A stretch of 64,000 nucleotides of DNA from Methylobacterium terricola (GCF_006151805.1 NZ_VDDA01000001.1:124001-188000); one strand, 5' to 3'. Counted from the stretch's first letter, positions 45,180 through 54,117 are shown. The notes: generated from the letters alone by a model not told the origin. Program-made: numbers and translations.

Positions 45180-46189
45180 GCGGCCTCTCTTACGCGCGGG
45201 TCGATCAGCCCGTAGGCGAGGTCGATGGCGAGGTTCAGCACCGTGTAGAGCAGCGCCATGGCGAGCACGAAACCCTGGACGGGGGCAAAGTCGGAGGCGA
45301 TCAGGGCCTCGACCGCGTAGGAGCCGACGCCCGGCCAGGCAAACACCTTCTCGACCAGCACGTTGGCGCCGAGCAGGAACGAGAACACCATGCCGAGCGT
45401 CGTCACCACCGGCAGCATCGCGTTCCTGAGCGCATACGTGACCACGACCCGGCGACGCGACAGGCCGGCGGCGCGGGCGGTGCGGACGAAATCGGCGGCG
45501 AGCACCGCCAGCATCGCCGCCCGGGTGATCCGGGCGATGGGAGCGAGCGCGAAGATCGCCAGCGTCAGGCCCGGCAGGGCGATCTGCGCCAGTGCCGCCC
45601 GGAAGGTCTCGATGTCGCCCGCCATCAGGCTGTCGAGGAGGAAGAAGCCGGTGCGCGTCGGCGGCGGCGAGGCGAAGGCGTCGAGCCGCCCGAGCGGCGC
45701 CGGGGCCCAGCCGAGCACGAAGTAGAACGCGTAGACGAGGAGGAGCCCGGTGAAGAACACCGGCAGCGACACGCCCGCGGTCGCCACGATCCGGCAGGCG
45801 TGATCGACGAGCGAGCCTTGGCGCAGGGCCGCCGCGACGCCGAGCGGTACCGCGACGAGGAGCGCGAGGGCGAGGCCGACCAGGGTCAGCTCGGCGGAGG
45901 CCGGCAGCCGGGCGCCGAGATCAACTGTGACCGGCTGGCCGGTGGTGAGCGAGCGGCCGAGATCGCCGCGGGCGAGGTCGGCGACGTAGCGGGCGAATTG
46001 TTCGGGCAGCGGCCGGTCGAGGCCGAGCTCGGTGCGGATCTGGGCGATCGCCTGCGGGGTCGCGGCCGGCCCGGCGAAATAGGCCGCGGTGTCGCCGGGC
46101 AGGACGCGCGTGAGCAGGAACGACACCACGACCACCCCGGCAAGCGCCGGGAGCGTGGTGGCGAGGCGGTCGAGGAGCGTGCGCAGCAT
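45176..46189 (-). CDS. ABC transporter permease, DppB-like
   Basis: A 337-residue permease with about six transmembrane segments. LRTLLDRLATTLPALAGVVV opens the protein; RVLPGDTA, ELGLDRPLPEQFARYV, GDLGRSL and the EAA-loop DFVRTARAAGLSRRRVVV are typical of DppB/OppB. A strong AAGGAGGG Shine-Dalgarno before the ATG at 46189 decides the start. It forms the translocation channel together with the DppC-like protein. Confidence 0.93.
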   Translation of the reverse strand: MLRTLLDRLATTLPALAGVVVVSFLLTRVLPGDTAAYFAGPAATPQAIAQIRTELGLDRPLPEQFARYVADLARGDLGRSLTTGQPVTVDLGARLPASAELTLVGLALALLVAVPLGVAAALRQGSLVDHACRIVATAGVSLPVFFTGLLLVYAFYFVLGWAPAPLGRLDAFASPPPTRTGFFLLDSLMAGDIETFRAALAQIALPGLTLAIFALAPIARITRAAMLAVLAADFVRTARAAGLSRRRVVVTYALRNAMLPVVTTLGMVFSFLLGANVLVEKVFAWPGVGSYAVEALIASDFAPVQGFVLAMALLYTVLNLAIDLAYGLIDPRVREAA

Positions 46190-46237
46190 GGTGTGGCCCT
46201 CCTTGTGCGTGGCGGGAAAGACGAGGCGCGGGTTGAA

Positions 46238-46403
46238 CCCTCCCCCCTCTGCGGGGGAGGGTGCCCGGCGGAGCCGGGCGGGAGAGGGGACGCCGCTTCC
46301 GGAGATGTTGCGCGTTTCATGAAGGGCGCTCACCGGAGCGGCGTCGCGCTGCCCCTCTCCCGGCTCACTGCGTTCGCCACCCTCCCCCGCAGAGGGGGGA
46401 GGG
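46238..46403. repeat. Intergenic repeat with perfect 26-bp terminal inverted repeats (copy B)
   Basis: A 166-bp element between the permease and substrate-binding protein genes. Bases 46238-46263 and 46378-46403 are exact complements (26 of 26). The interior carries GAGAGGGGACGCCGCTTCCG and GCGCTGCCCCTCTCCCGGC, which match, in reverse orientation, interior blocks of the element at 7930-8084. The transcript would fold into a long hairpin that could reduce expression of the permeases relative to the binding protein. It resembles a MITE-like non-coding element; no target-site duplication was recognised. Confidence 0.75.
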
Positions 46404-46478
46404 GGAAACCCGAGCCACTCCTTTCTTCCGGACAGTCCAGCGAACGAGGAAGGCGTCAGCGCCCCAGCATCCCACCCC

Positions 46479-48080
46479 TCACGACGCCGTCCCCTTGGTC
46501 AGGTAGCGGAAGTCCGGCTCGCGGCAGGGCTGGAACTGGTAGCCGTTGATCGTGCGCTGCATCGCGACGTCGTGGGTCGGCTGGGCGATCGGCACCATCG
46601 GCACCTCGCGCTCGGCGAGCGACACGAAGTCGATCACGCTCTTTTGGTAGACCGCCGGATCGTCGGTGAAGCGGGCGGTATCGATCAGCGTGTCGAGCGC
46701 CGGGTTCTGGTACGAGGCGATGTTGAAGATCGAGTTCGCCCCGTGCAGGGTCCAGAACAGGTAGTAGTCCGGGTAATCGAGCCAGCCGGCGAAGCGGTTG
46801 AGGACCATCGGGTTGGTCTTCTTCGAGATCTCGCCGCGAAAGTTCGCACCTGGGATCTTGCCGATCTCGACCGTGATGCCGATCCCGGCGAGCGCCTCCT
46901 TGATCAGCACCGCCATCGGCTCGGCGACGGTGGCGTTGCCGGCATCGAACAGCAGCGTGGTGGTGAGGCCGCCGGGCGCGGCGGCCTGCACCAGGGCCTT
47001 GGCCTTCGCCGGGTCGGTCCGGTACGGGAACGGTTGCGGCCAGGCCACCCGCGGCGTCTCCGGCCCGCCCGACATGTCGAGGCCGCGGCCGAACAGCGAG
47101 GCTTGAAGAATCTTCTCGTAGGGCAGCACCCAGGCGACCGCCTGGCGCAGGCGGACATCGGTGAACGGCCCGACCGCGGTGTTGAGGTATACCGACCAGA
47201 CCCCGTTCGGGATCGGCACGCCGACGACCTTGATCTTGCCGGCGTCGATCAGGTCCTTGAAGTCCTTCGGCGGCAGCCCGTACGAGATGTCGGCATCGCC
47301 CTTCTCGATCAGCGCTCGGCGGGTCGAGGGCGAGGCGATGTCGCGGGCGATGACCCGGCGCAGCTGCGGCAGCTTGCCCGACGTCCAGGCATCGTTGCGG
47401 GCGTAGATCGTCTCGACGCCGGGCTTCCAGCTCTCGACCCGGTAGGCGCCCGAGCCCGCGACGTTGTTCTTGAGCCACTCCTTGGCCCAGGGGTCACCGC
47501 CGCCGTTGGCTTTCGCCAGTTCCGCATCGATCACGAACGGGATCGTCACGGCGAGGTTCGACATCGTCATCTTGTCCTTGCGGACGAAGTCGATGCGGAA
47601 GGTCTTGTCGTCCAGCGCCACGAACTGCTCGGGCTTCTCCAGCGAGCCGGCATTCATCTGCGTGGTGGCGAAGCCTCCGATCGACACCGCCCGGTCGAGG
47701 GACCACTTCACGTCCTTGACGGTGACCGGCCGGCCGGAATGGAACGTCGCGTCGCGGAGCTTGAACGTGCAGCTCATCCCGTCGGAGGCGACCTGCCAGC
47801 TCTCGGCGAGTTCACCCTCCAGCTCGCCCATCTTCACCGCATTGCCGCCGCCGCCCGGGATCGGCACCGGCTTGAAGCGCAGGAGCCGGTCGTAGCAGTT
47901 CAGTGCCACCCCGTTCACCGGCTGCGAGGCGCCGATGCCCTGCATGTCGAGGGAGTTCGGCCCGTATTCCTGCACCAGCAGCAGGGTTTCGTTGCGGGTC
48001 GGGTTCTGCGCGTGAGCCTGGCTCTTCGCCACGAACGGCGCGGCGAGCCCGGCGGCGAGAGCGGTGCGGCGGGTGATCAT
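46479..48080 (-). CDS. ABC transporter substrate-binding protein, family 5 (Dpp/Opp type)
   Basis: A 533-residue periplasmic binding protein. The leader MITRRTALAAGLAAPFVAKS with an RR pair suggests Tat or Sec export, cleaved near AHAQ. Family 5 features include LAESWQVASDGMSCTFKLRD, TFHSGRPVTVKDVKWSLDRA, GSGAYRVESWKPG and LRQAVAWVLPYEKIL. It captures the imported ligand; peptides, nickel and amide-type solutes are all carried by this family. The downstream atzGEHF genes suggest a carboxylated amide or uret. First gene of the operon, facing the divergent gntR gene. Confidence 0.9.
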   Translation of the reverse strand: MITRRTALAAGLAAPFVAKSQAHAQNPTRNETLLLVQEYGPNSLDMQGIGASQPVNGVALNCYDRLLRFKPVPIPGGGGNAVKMGELEGELAESWQVASDGMSCTFKLRDATFHSGRPVTVKDVKWSLDRAVSIGGFATTQMNAGSLEKPEQFVALDDKTFRIDFVRKDKMTMSNLAVTIPFVIDAELAKANGGGDPWAKEWLKNNVAGSGAYRVESWKPGVETIYARNDAWTSGKLPQLRRVIARDIASPSTRRALIEKGDADISYGLPPKDFKDLIDAGKIKVVGVPIPNGVWSVYLNTAVGPFTDVRLRQAVAWVLPYEKILQASLFGRGLDMSGGPETPRVAWPQPFPYRTDPAKAKALVQAAAPGGLTTTLLFDAGNATVAEPMAVLIKEALAGIGITVEIGKIPGANFRGEISKKTNPMVLNRFAGWLDYPDYYLFWTLHGANSIFNIASYQNPALDTLIDTARFTDDPAVYQKSVIDFVSLAEREVPMVPIAQPTHDVAMQRTINGYQFQPCREPDFRYLTKGTAS

Positions 48081-48172
48081 GCGGCGCGGACCTTCGTGGG
48101 CGAGAGGAGGCGGGTGCCCGCGTCGGCGGGCGTGACGCCACCGCGAGGCAAGGATCGGACCGGCATCGGAAA

Positions 48173-48222
48173 TTGCATGCAACATGGAAAGAGTGCATGC
48201 ATTTCGGCGATGTTGCACGCAT
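48173..48222. promoter_or_regulatory. Triple operator repeat upstream of substrate-binding protein and gntR
   Basis: TGCATGCA at 48174-48181, TGCATGCA at 48194-48201 and TGCACGCA at 48214-48221 have centres exactly 20 bp apart in the 228-bp divergent gap. The first is embedded in TTGCATGCAA. Palindromic TGCATGCA-type cores are plausible sites for an FCD-type GntR regulator such as the one encoded 88 bp away. The phasing suggests cooperative binding on one DNA face. Confidence 0.7.
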
Positions 48223-48308
48223 GTTGTTTGGGCGCGGGAGCCGCAATTTCAGGCATGCCGGCGGCGTGACGATGCGGCAGGGTCTCGCCTGTTCGCGACG
48301 GGGATGAG

Positions 48309-48965
48309 ATGGACGAGGCGGCAGGACGGACGCGGACCGAGCGGCTGGCGGCCGAGATCGCCGAGGCGATCGTCACCGGCGCGCTGGCGCCGGGCCACCG
48401 CCTCGACGAGCAGGCGCTGGCCGACCAGTACGGCGTGTCGCGCACGCCCGTGCGCGAGGCCCTGCGCCAGCTCGGCACGTCGGGCCTCGTCGAGGTCCGG
48501 CCGCGCCGCGGCGCGGTGGTGGCGCAGGTCACGCCCGCGCAGCTCGCCGAATTGTTCGTCGCCATGGCGGAGATCGAGGCGACCTGCGCCCGGCTCGCCG
48601 CCCAGTCGATGAGCCCGCTCGAACGCCGCCGCCTCGACGCCCTCCACGAGGTCATGGCCGACCTCGCCGCCACCGGCGATGCGGGCGCCTATGCCCGGGC
48701 CAACACGACGTTCCACGGCGCGGTCTATGCCGGCGCCCACAACGCGGTGCTGGCCGATTTCGCCCTCTCCTTGCGCCGCCGGCTCCAACCCTACCGCGAG
48801 GCGCAGTTCCGCCAGGACGGACGGCTCGCCCGCTCGCATGCCGAGCACGGGGCGGTTGTCGCGGCGATCCTGGCCGGGCGGGCCGAGGAGGCGCATGCCG
48901 CGATGCTGCGGCACGTCACGCTGGTGGAGAGCGCGGTGGAGGGAATGCTGGTGCGGGGGGCCTGA
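48309..48965 (+). CDS. GntR family regulator, FCD (FadR/VanR) subgroup
   Basis: A 218-residue regulator with an N-terminal winged helix (about 8-75: IVTGALAPGHRLDEQALADQ, YGVSRTPVREALRQLGTSGL) and an FCD effector domain (about 80-210) containing the metal-binding pattern ARANTTFHGAVYAG and H178-region SHAEHGAVVAAI. It is divergent from the ABC transporter-atz operon, and three phased repeats lie between, so it very likely controls that operon in response to a small carboxylate or urea-type ligand. Confidence 0.9.
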   Translation: MDEAAGRTRTERLAAEIAEAIVTGALAPGHRLDEQALADQYGVSRTPVREALRQLGTSGLVEVRPRRGAVVAQVTPAQLAELFVAMAEIEATCARLAAQSMSPLERRRLDALHEVMADLAATGDAGAYARANTTFHGAVYAGAHNAVLADFALSLRRRLQPYREAQFRQDGRLARSHAEHGAVVAAILAGRAEEAHAAMLRHVTLVESAVEGMLVRGA

Positions 48966-49016
48966 CGCTTGCCGACCGGGGCCGGGCGAGATCGCCCGGA
49001 CCCTGGCACCGCTGCC

Positions 49017-49475
49017 TCATCCCATGCTCACGCCGTACTGCGCGCAGATCGCGACGATCTCCGGCGGCGTCAGCCCGCCGGGCGCCGCGCGGCCGGCACG
49101 GTCGAAGTGACGGAACATCTCGAGCGCCTGGATGCCCGGCCGGGCCATGACCAGGAATCGCACCGGCCCCGTCATGTCGTTGCGGAAGCCGTGACGCGTG
49201 CCGCCCGGAAGCTGCACGGTCGTTCCCGGTCCGGCCCGTCTCTCGCCGGAGGCGCCCAGGATCGTCAGCTCGCCGTCGAGCACGAAGAAGACCTCGTCGT
49301 CGCCGGCATGGACGTGCGGCGGCACCCCGTATCCCGGCGGGATGATGTGCTCGCCGACGAACAATCCGTGCCGCGCAGGCTCGGCCTTCACCACCATCGC
49401 GGCGCCGAAGACGTTCAAGGCCTCGCCACCCCCGGCCTCTGTGAGGCCGGCCATCGGTTCCGTCGCATGGGTCAT
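49017..49475 (-). CDS. Cupin domain protein
   Basis: A 152-residue single-domain cupin. Motif 1 is PPHVHAGDDEVFFVLDGEL with metal ligands His-His-Glu, and motif 2 is VQLPGGTRHGFRNDM with the fourth His. Such proteins include small dioxygenases and isomerases, but the reaction cannot be told. The ATG at 49475 follows no strong Shine-Dalgarno. It is divergent from a LysR regulator gene 72 bp away, which probably regulates it. Confidence 0.85.
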   Translation of the reverse strand: MTHATEPMAGLTEAGGGEALNVFGAAMVVKAEPARHGLFVGEHIIPPGYGVPPHVHAGDDEVFFVLDGELTILGASGERRAGPGTTVQLPGGTRHGFRNDMTGPVRFLVMARPGIQALEMFRHFDRAGRAAPGGLTPPEIVAICAQYGVSMG

Positions 49476-49547
49476 CGTCGATCCGTCCGTTCGAAGAGGG
49501 CTTGCGCCCCGCCCGCCTACCTTGCGAATTTCAGCGGGAGGGAGGAG

Positions 49548-50492
49548 ATGGCGATCGTGGACGCGGTGTTCGCCCACGCGAACAATGCTGCCATACCTGC
49601 CCTCATGCGACCGTTCCTCGGCATCGAAGCCTTCGTCCGGGTGGTGGAGACCGGCAGCGTCACCGCTGCCGCCGAACGCCTGCAGACGGCCAAGTCCTCG
49701 GTCAGCGAGACGGTGCGCGCGCTGGAGGAGCGCCTGGGCGTGCGCCTCCTCGATCGCTCGACGCGGAATGTGCGCCCCACCGAGGCCGGCCGTGCCTTCT
49801 ATCTCCGCTGCCTTCGGCTGCTCGCCGACGAGGAGGCGGCGCGGCTGGAAGCGCAGGCCTGGCAGACGGCGCCCGCCGGGACGCTGCGGATCGCAGCCCC
49901 GGAGTGCTTCACCGCCCGCCATCTCATTCCGGGCCTGCCGGCCTTCCTGTCGGCCCACCCCGCCGTCACGATCGAGTTCGTCGAGGGCGCCGCCTCCGTG
50001 CGGCTGGTCGAGGACGGCTTCGACCTCGCCATCCGGGTGGTCGAGACGCCTGCCGAGGGCCTCGTCGTGCGCCGGCTCGCGACCTCCCGCGTCGTGATCG
50101 TCGCCTCGCCGGGTTACCTGGCCCGGCATGGGCCGCCGGCCGAGCCGGCGGACGTGGCCGAGCACCGCTGCATCGGCTTCTCGCCCCTGCCCTGGCGGGA
50201 CACCTGGCGGATCGGGATCGCCGCCGTTCCGGTCCGCCCGGTTCTCGCCACCGACAACGCCGAGTCGCTGCGCGCCGCGGCCCTGGCCGGCATCGGCCTC
50301 GTCGCCATTCCCGACTGGGCCGTGTCCGACGTCCTCGCGGCGGGCCAGCTGCAGCGGGTGCTGGCCGGCTACGACACCCCGGCGAGCGGCATCCTCGCGG
50401 TCTATCCGACGAACCGCCTCACGACGCCCAAGGTGCGCGCCTTCGTCGATCACGTCGCAGCCCTGCTGCGGCACCGCGGCCTGCCGCCCTGA
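49548..50492 (+). CDS. LysR family transcriptional regulator
   Basis: A 314-residue LysR regulator. The winged HTH covers about residues 20-85 (FLGIEAFVRVVETGSVTAAA, LQTAKSSVSETVRALEERLG), followed by a linker helix and the periplasmic-binding-protein-like effector domain (from about 110). Close to the AaeR/DmlR-like group in general character. GGGAGGGAGGAG lies just before the ATG at 49548; an internal ATG at 49605 would start right at the HTH. Divergent from the cupin gene. Confidence 0.9.
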   Translation: MAIVDAVFAHANNAAIPALMRPFLGIEAFVRVVETGSVTAAAERLQTAKSSVSETVRALEERLGVRLLDRSTRNVRPTEAGRAFYLRCLRLLADEEAARLEAQAWQTAPAGTLRIAAPECFTARHLIPGLPAFLSAHPAVTIEFVEGAASVRLVEDGFDLAIRVVETPAEGLVVRRLATSRVVIVASPGYLARHGPPAEPADVAEHRCIGFSPLPWRDTWRIGIAAVPVRPVLATDNAESLRAAALAGIGLVAIPDWAVSDVLAAGQLQRVLAGYDTPASGILAVYPTNRLTTPKVRAFVDHVAALLRHRGLPP

Positions 50493-50528
50493 GGCGTCCC
50501 GCCGTCCTCGGCCCGCCGCCCGGGGCGG

Positions 50529-52619
50529 TCACGGCGTGCCTTCCACGAACACCACCGCGTCGAGCGCCATGCACGCCCCCGGCTCCGTTCCCACCAGAAT
50601 CGGGTTGAGGTCGAGGCTGGCGATCGCCGGCTCCTCGACCATCAGCCGCCCCACCGCCACCGCGGCGGCGAGGTAGGGCGCGACCGCGAGCGGCGGCTCG
50701 CCGCGCACGCCGGCGATGAGCGGGGCGATCCGCAACCCTCCGAGCGCCCGTTCCACCTCGGCCTCCGAGAACGGGGGCAGCAGCACCGCGACGTCCGGCA
50801 TCGCCTCGACGGTGGTGCCGCCGTCGCCCACCATCACGACCGGACCGAAAACCGGGTCGCGATGCGCGCCGAGCACCAGTTCGCGCCGGCCCCGCGCCAT
50901 CGCCGCGACGATGACGCCGGAGGAGGCGTGACCCGCCGCCGCCAGCCCGGTCCGGCAGGCCTCGAAGGCGGCGCGGACCGCTGCGTCGCCGCTCACCCCC
51001 AGATGCACCAGGCCGAGTTCGCTCTTGTGCGCCACCTCCGCCGAGCAGCCCTTGACCGCGACCGGGCCGCCGATCTCGACGGATGCCGCCACCGCCTCCT
51101 CCGCCGTGCGGCAGAGCCGGTGGCGCACCACCGGCACTCCGGCGCGGGCGAGGCGGCCCAGGCTCTCGGCCTCGTCGAGGAGGCGCGGCGGCGTTCGGGC
51201 CGGCGGGGGAGGGGCCGGGTGCGGCGGCCGGCCCGCGGCCGCCGCCATCCGCTCGCGGTGGGCGATGAGCTGGTGCAGCGCCCGCACCGCCTCGCCCTCG
51301 CCGGGGAAGACCGGCAGCCCGCGGGAGCGGAACGGCGATGCGACGATCTCCTGGGGGGCGACGATCACCACCGGCTTGCCCGTCGCCTGTGCGAAGGCGG
51401 CGGTGTCGCGGCCGAAATCGTCGACCGCGTAGGCCCGTCCCGCCACCGGCACCCCGACCAGGAAGGCATCGGCGGACGGATCCGCGGCGATCACCGGCAG
51501 GATCTGGCCGAACAGCGCCGAGTTGGTCATCAGCGCCGCCGTGATGTCGACCGGGTTGCGGGTCGCGGCGAAGCTCGGGAGGATCGCCCGCAGGCGGCCC
51601 TGGGTGTCCTCGCGCAAGGGGGCGATGTCGAGCCCGCAGGACGTGGCGGCATCCGCCGCCATCACGCAGGTCGCGCCCGAATTGCTGATCGCCACCAGGC
51701 GGCGCCCGCCCGGGCGCCAGCCCTTCAGGTACAGCTCGGCCGCCGCGACGAGATCGGTGGTGTCGCGCGCCCGCCAGATTCCGTGCCGCTCCAGGAAGGC
51801 GTCGACCAGCCGGTCCTCGTTGGCGAGCGCGCCGGTATGCGACTGCGCCGCCGCCTGCCCGGCGGCGGTGCGGCCGGACTTGAGCGCGACGATCGGCAGC
51901 CCGCGGTCGCGGGCGATGGCGGCGGCCTCGGCGAGGTGGTGCGGGTCGGGGATGCTCTCGAGGTAGAGGAGCAGCAGCCTGAGGGCCGGATCGGCCGCGA
52001 CCGCGGCGGCGAGCTCGCACACCGTCACGTCGGCGTCGTTGCCGGTGGCGTGGGTGTGGCGCACGCCGATGCCGCGGGCGCGCAGCAGCCCGTAGGGCAC
52101 GACGCTCATCGCCCCGCTCTGGCTGACGATCCCGACCGGGCCGTCCTGCGGCGGCGCCTCCAGGAACATGCTGGAGAAGCTCGCCACCGCGCCGGTGCCG
52201 AAATTGGCCAGCCCCTGCGCGTTTGGGCCGATCATCCGCAGGCCCCGGGACCGGGCGCGGGCCACCATCGCCCGCTCGGCCGCCTGGGCGGCGGGGTCGG
52301 CGGTCTCGCCGAAGCCCGAGGCCATCATGATCGCGACCTTGACGCCGATCGCGCCGCACTCGTCGAGGGCCGCCACCGCGGCCTCGCCCGGCACCGCGAT
52401 GATCGCGAGGTCGGGCGCCCGCGACAGGGCCGAGAGCCGCGGCACCGTGCGCCGGCCCTGGACCTCGTCGCGCCGCGGGTTGACCGGCCAGACCTCGCCG
52501 CGAAAGCCGAAGCGCGACAGGTAGAGGAGCGGTCGGCCGCCGATCTTGTCGGGATTCTCGGAGGCGCCGATCACCGCGATCGAGCCCGGGTCGAGGGCGG
52601 CCTGGAGGCTCGACGTCAT
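50529..52619 (-). CDS. Acyl-CoA synthetase, ADP(NDP)-forming family
   Basis: A 696-residue single-chain acid:CoA ligase of the acetyl-CoA synthetase (ADP-forming) superfamily. Domain order is CoA-binding Rossmann (1-130, SIAVIGASENPDKIGGRP), succinyl-CoA-ligase-like domains (about 150-450) with the phospho-His H261 in AAQSHTGALA, and a C-terminal ATP-grasp (about 475-696) with GPVAVKGCSAEVAHKSELG and the SLDLNPI strand. It activates a carboxylic acid with CoA. Its stop/start overlap with the DUF35 and thiolase-like genes indicates a shared pathway for an acyl-CoA. Confidence 0.88.
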   Translation of the reverse strand: MTSSLQAALDPGSIAVIGASENPDKIGGRPLLYLSRFGFRGEVWPVNPRRDEVQGRRTVPRLSALSRAPDLAIIAVPGEAAVAALDECGAIGVKVAIMMASGFGETADPAAQAAERAMVARARSRGLRMIGPNAQGLANFGTGAVASFSSMFLEAPPQDGPVGIVSQSGAMSVVPYGLLRARGIGVRHTHATGNDADVTVCELAAAVAADPALRLLLLYLESIPDPHHLAEAAAIARDRGLPIVALKSGRTAAGQAAAQSHTGALANEDRLVDAFLERHGIWRARDTTDLVAAAELYLKGWRPGGRRLVAISNSGATCVMAADAATSCGLDIAPLREDTQGRLRAILPSFAATRNPVDITAALMTNSALFGQILPVIAADPSADAFLVGVPVAGRAYAVDDFGRDTAAFAQATGKPVVIVAPQEIVASPFRSRGLPVFPGEGEAVRALHQLIAHRERMAAAAGRPPHPAPPPPARTPPRLLDEAESLGRLARAGVPVVRHRLCRTAEEAVAASVEIGGPVAVKGCSAEVAHKSELGLVHLGVSGDAAVRAAFEACRTGLAAAGHASSGVIVAAMARGRRELVLGAHRDPVFGPVVMVGDGGTTVEAMPDVAVLLPPFSEAEVERALGGLRIAPLIAGVRGEPPLAVAPYLAAAVAVGRLMVEEPAIASLDLNPILVGTEPGACMALDAVVFVEGTP

Positions 52620-52990
52620 GGCTGGCTCTCCGGTACGACGAACGGGACGAGCCCGGCCCCGAAGGCGCGGAACGTCGTGCGCACGGAATCGCCGATCGCG
52701 ATCCCCTCGGGCGGGCAATGCGCCATGAAGCGGAAGCCTTCCTCGGCATCGACCAGGGCAAGACCATAGGGGGCGTGGGCCTGGAGGTCCGGCGACGGCG
52801 CGCGGGACACCACGGTCACGGCGTAGACCGTGCCGCGGCCCGACGCCGAGTCCACGTCCGGATCCTCGCGGCCGCAGGACGGGCAGAACGGGCGGCGGAC
52901 ATACTGGACATGGCCGCAGGCGCGGCAGCGCGCGAGCGTCAGGCCCTCGCCGCCCATCGTCCAGTCCGGGGGCATGCCGTCCGGGCTCAT
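52616..52990 (-). CDS. DUF35 Zn-ribbon/OB-fold protein
   Basis: A 124-residue protein with an N-terminal rubredoxin-like Zn ribbon (C-x2-C at CRACG and C-x2-C at CPSCG, about residues 22-40) and an OB-fold (GRGTVYAVTVVSR, YGLALVDAEEG). DUF35 proteins form complexes with thiolase-like proteins and act as acyl-CoA-binding scaffolds, as in aldolases of steroid side-chain degradation and archaeal HMG-CoA synthesis. It overlaps both neighbours by ATGA, consistent with a complex with the thiolase-like protein. Confidence 0.88.
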   Translation of the reverse strand: MSPDGMPPDWTMGGEGLTLARCRACGHVQYVRRPFCPSCGREDPDVDSASGRGTVYAVTVVSRAPSPDLQAHAPYGLALVDAEEGFRFMAHCPPEGIAIGDSVRTTFRAFGAGLVPFVVPESQP

Positions 52991-54117
52991 CGGCCGTTCT
53001 CCAGGACGAGGCTGACATGGGAGGAGAGCACGCCGCCGTCGCCGTGCAGCAGCGCCAGCGCCGGGGGCGCGACCTGGCGCGGGCCGGCCTCTCCCCGCAT
53101 CTGCCGCACGGTCTCGGCGAGATGGGCCATGGCGCCGCCGACCCCGCAATGGCCGTAGCTCAGGAGGCCGCCATGGGTGTTGAGCGGCAGCGCGCCGCTG
53201 GCGGAGAAATGCCCCTCGCGGGCGAGCCGCCCGGCGGCGCCCCGCGGCGCCAGGCCGATCTCCTCCAGCAGGATCGCGAGCGTGATGGTGAAGCTGTCGT
53301 AGATCGCGGCGTAGCGGAGATCGCTCAGCGCGATGCCGGCCTGGGCGATTGCCCGGCCGGCGCTCTCGCCGGCGCCGAAGGCGGTGAGGGAGGGCGCGGC
53401 GCTGACATGCTGGTGGGTATGGGCCTGCGCCGCGCCGCGGATGCGCGGGCCGGACCGCGCGGGGTCGTCGCGCTCGATCACGAAGGCCGCGCCGCCATCC
53501 GAAACCGGGCAGCAATCGAGCAGGCGCAACGGCGCGGCGATGAGCTTGGAGTCCCGCACCATTGCGGCGGTGATCGGCTCGGTCAGGTGGGCGCCGGGCG
53601 TGCGGGCGGCATTCGCCCGCATCAGCACCGCCAGTTCGGCATGGTCGTCGATGCCGTATGCGTGGGCGTAGCGCGAGGCGACGAGGCCGTAATAGGCGGG
53701 AATGGTCGGGCCGAGCGGCACCTCGTAGGTCGGGTGGCCGATCTGGGCCAGGGTCTGGACCGCCGCGTCGCGGGACTGGCCCGACAGCCGGTTCTCCCCC
53801 GCCACCACCAGGATCCGCTCCGCGGCGCCCGATTCGACCAGCAGATGGGCCAGCATCACCAGGGCGAAGCCCGTGGCGCCGCCGAGCTGCACCGCGTGGG
53901 CGTAGGCCGGCCGCAGGCCGAAATGCTCGGCGAACACCGTCGAGAGCATCAGGTGCGGGTGGGTGGTCGAGTAGCCGGTGACCAGCCCGTCGATCTCGCG
54001 CCGCTCCAGCCCGGCATCGGCGAGCGCATCCGCGGCGGCGCGGCTCATCAGGTCGAGGGTGGAGAGGCCGGAGAGGCGCCCGAACGGCGTGAGGCCGAAG
54101 CCGGTGATGCGGCTCAT
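52987..54117 (-). CDS. Thiolase-like (SCP-x/lipid-transfer type) protein
   Basis: A 376-residue thiolase-fold protein of the group that pairs with DUF35. The region expected to hold the nucleophilic Cys reads AVQLGGATGF (75-84), with no Cys, while SDGGAAFVIE, NTHGGLLSYGHCGVGG and DSFTIT are conserved. Absence of the nucleophile suggests it is not a true thiolase; it may be an aldolase or retro-aldolase component like Ltp2-DUF35 complexes. First gene of the three-gene operon, with a hairpin repeat upstream. Confidence 0.82.
   Translation of the reverse strand: MSRITGFGLTPFGRLSGLSTLDLMSRAAADALADAGLERREIDGLVTGYSTTHPHLMLSTVFAEHFGLRPAYAHAVQLGGATGFALVMLAHLLVESGAAERILVVAGENRLSGQSRDAAVQTLAQIGHPTYEVPLGPTIPAYYGLVASRYAHAYGIDDHAELAVLMRANAARTPGAHLTEPITAAMVRDSKLIAAPLRLLDCCPVSDGGAAFVIERDDPARSGPRIRGAAQAHTHQHVSAAPSLTAFGAGESAGRAIAQAGIALSDLRYAAIYDSFTITLAILLEEIGLAPRGAAGRLAREGHFSASGALPLNTHGGLLSYGHCGVGGAMAHLAETVRQMRGEAGPRQVAPPALALLHGDGGVLSSHVSLVLENGR

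Noticed and set aside
52987..54117. Annotation as a functional acetyl-CoA acetyltransferase
   Set aside because: The nucleophilic Cys is not seen at the expected place (AVQLGGATGF), so only the fold is claimed.
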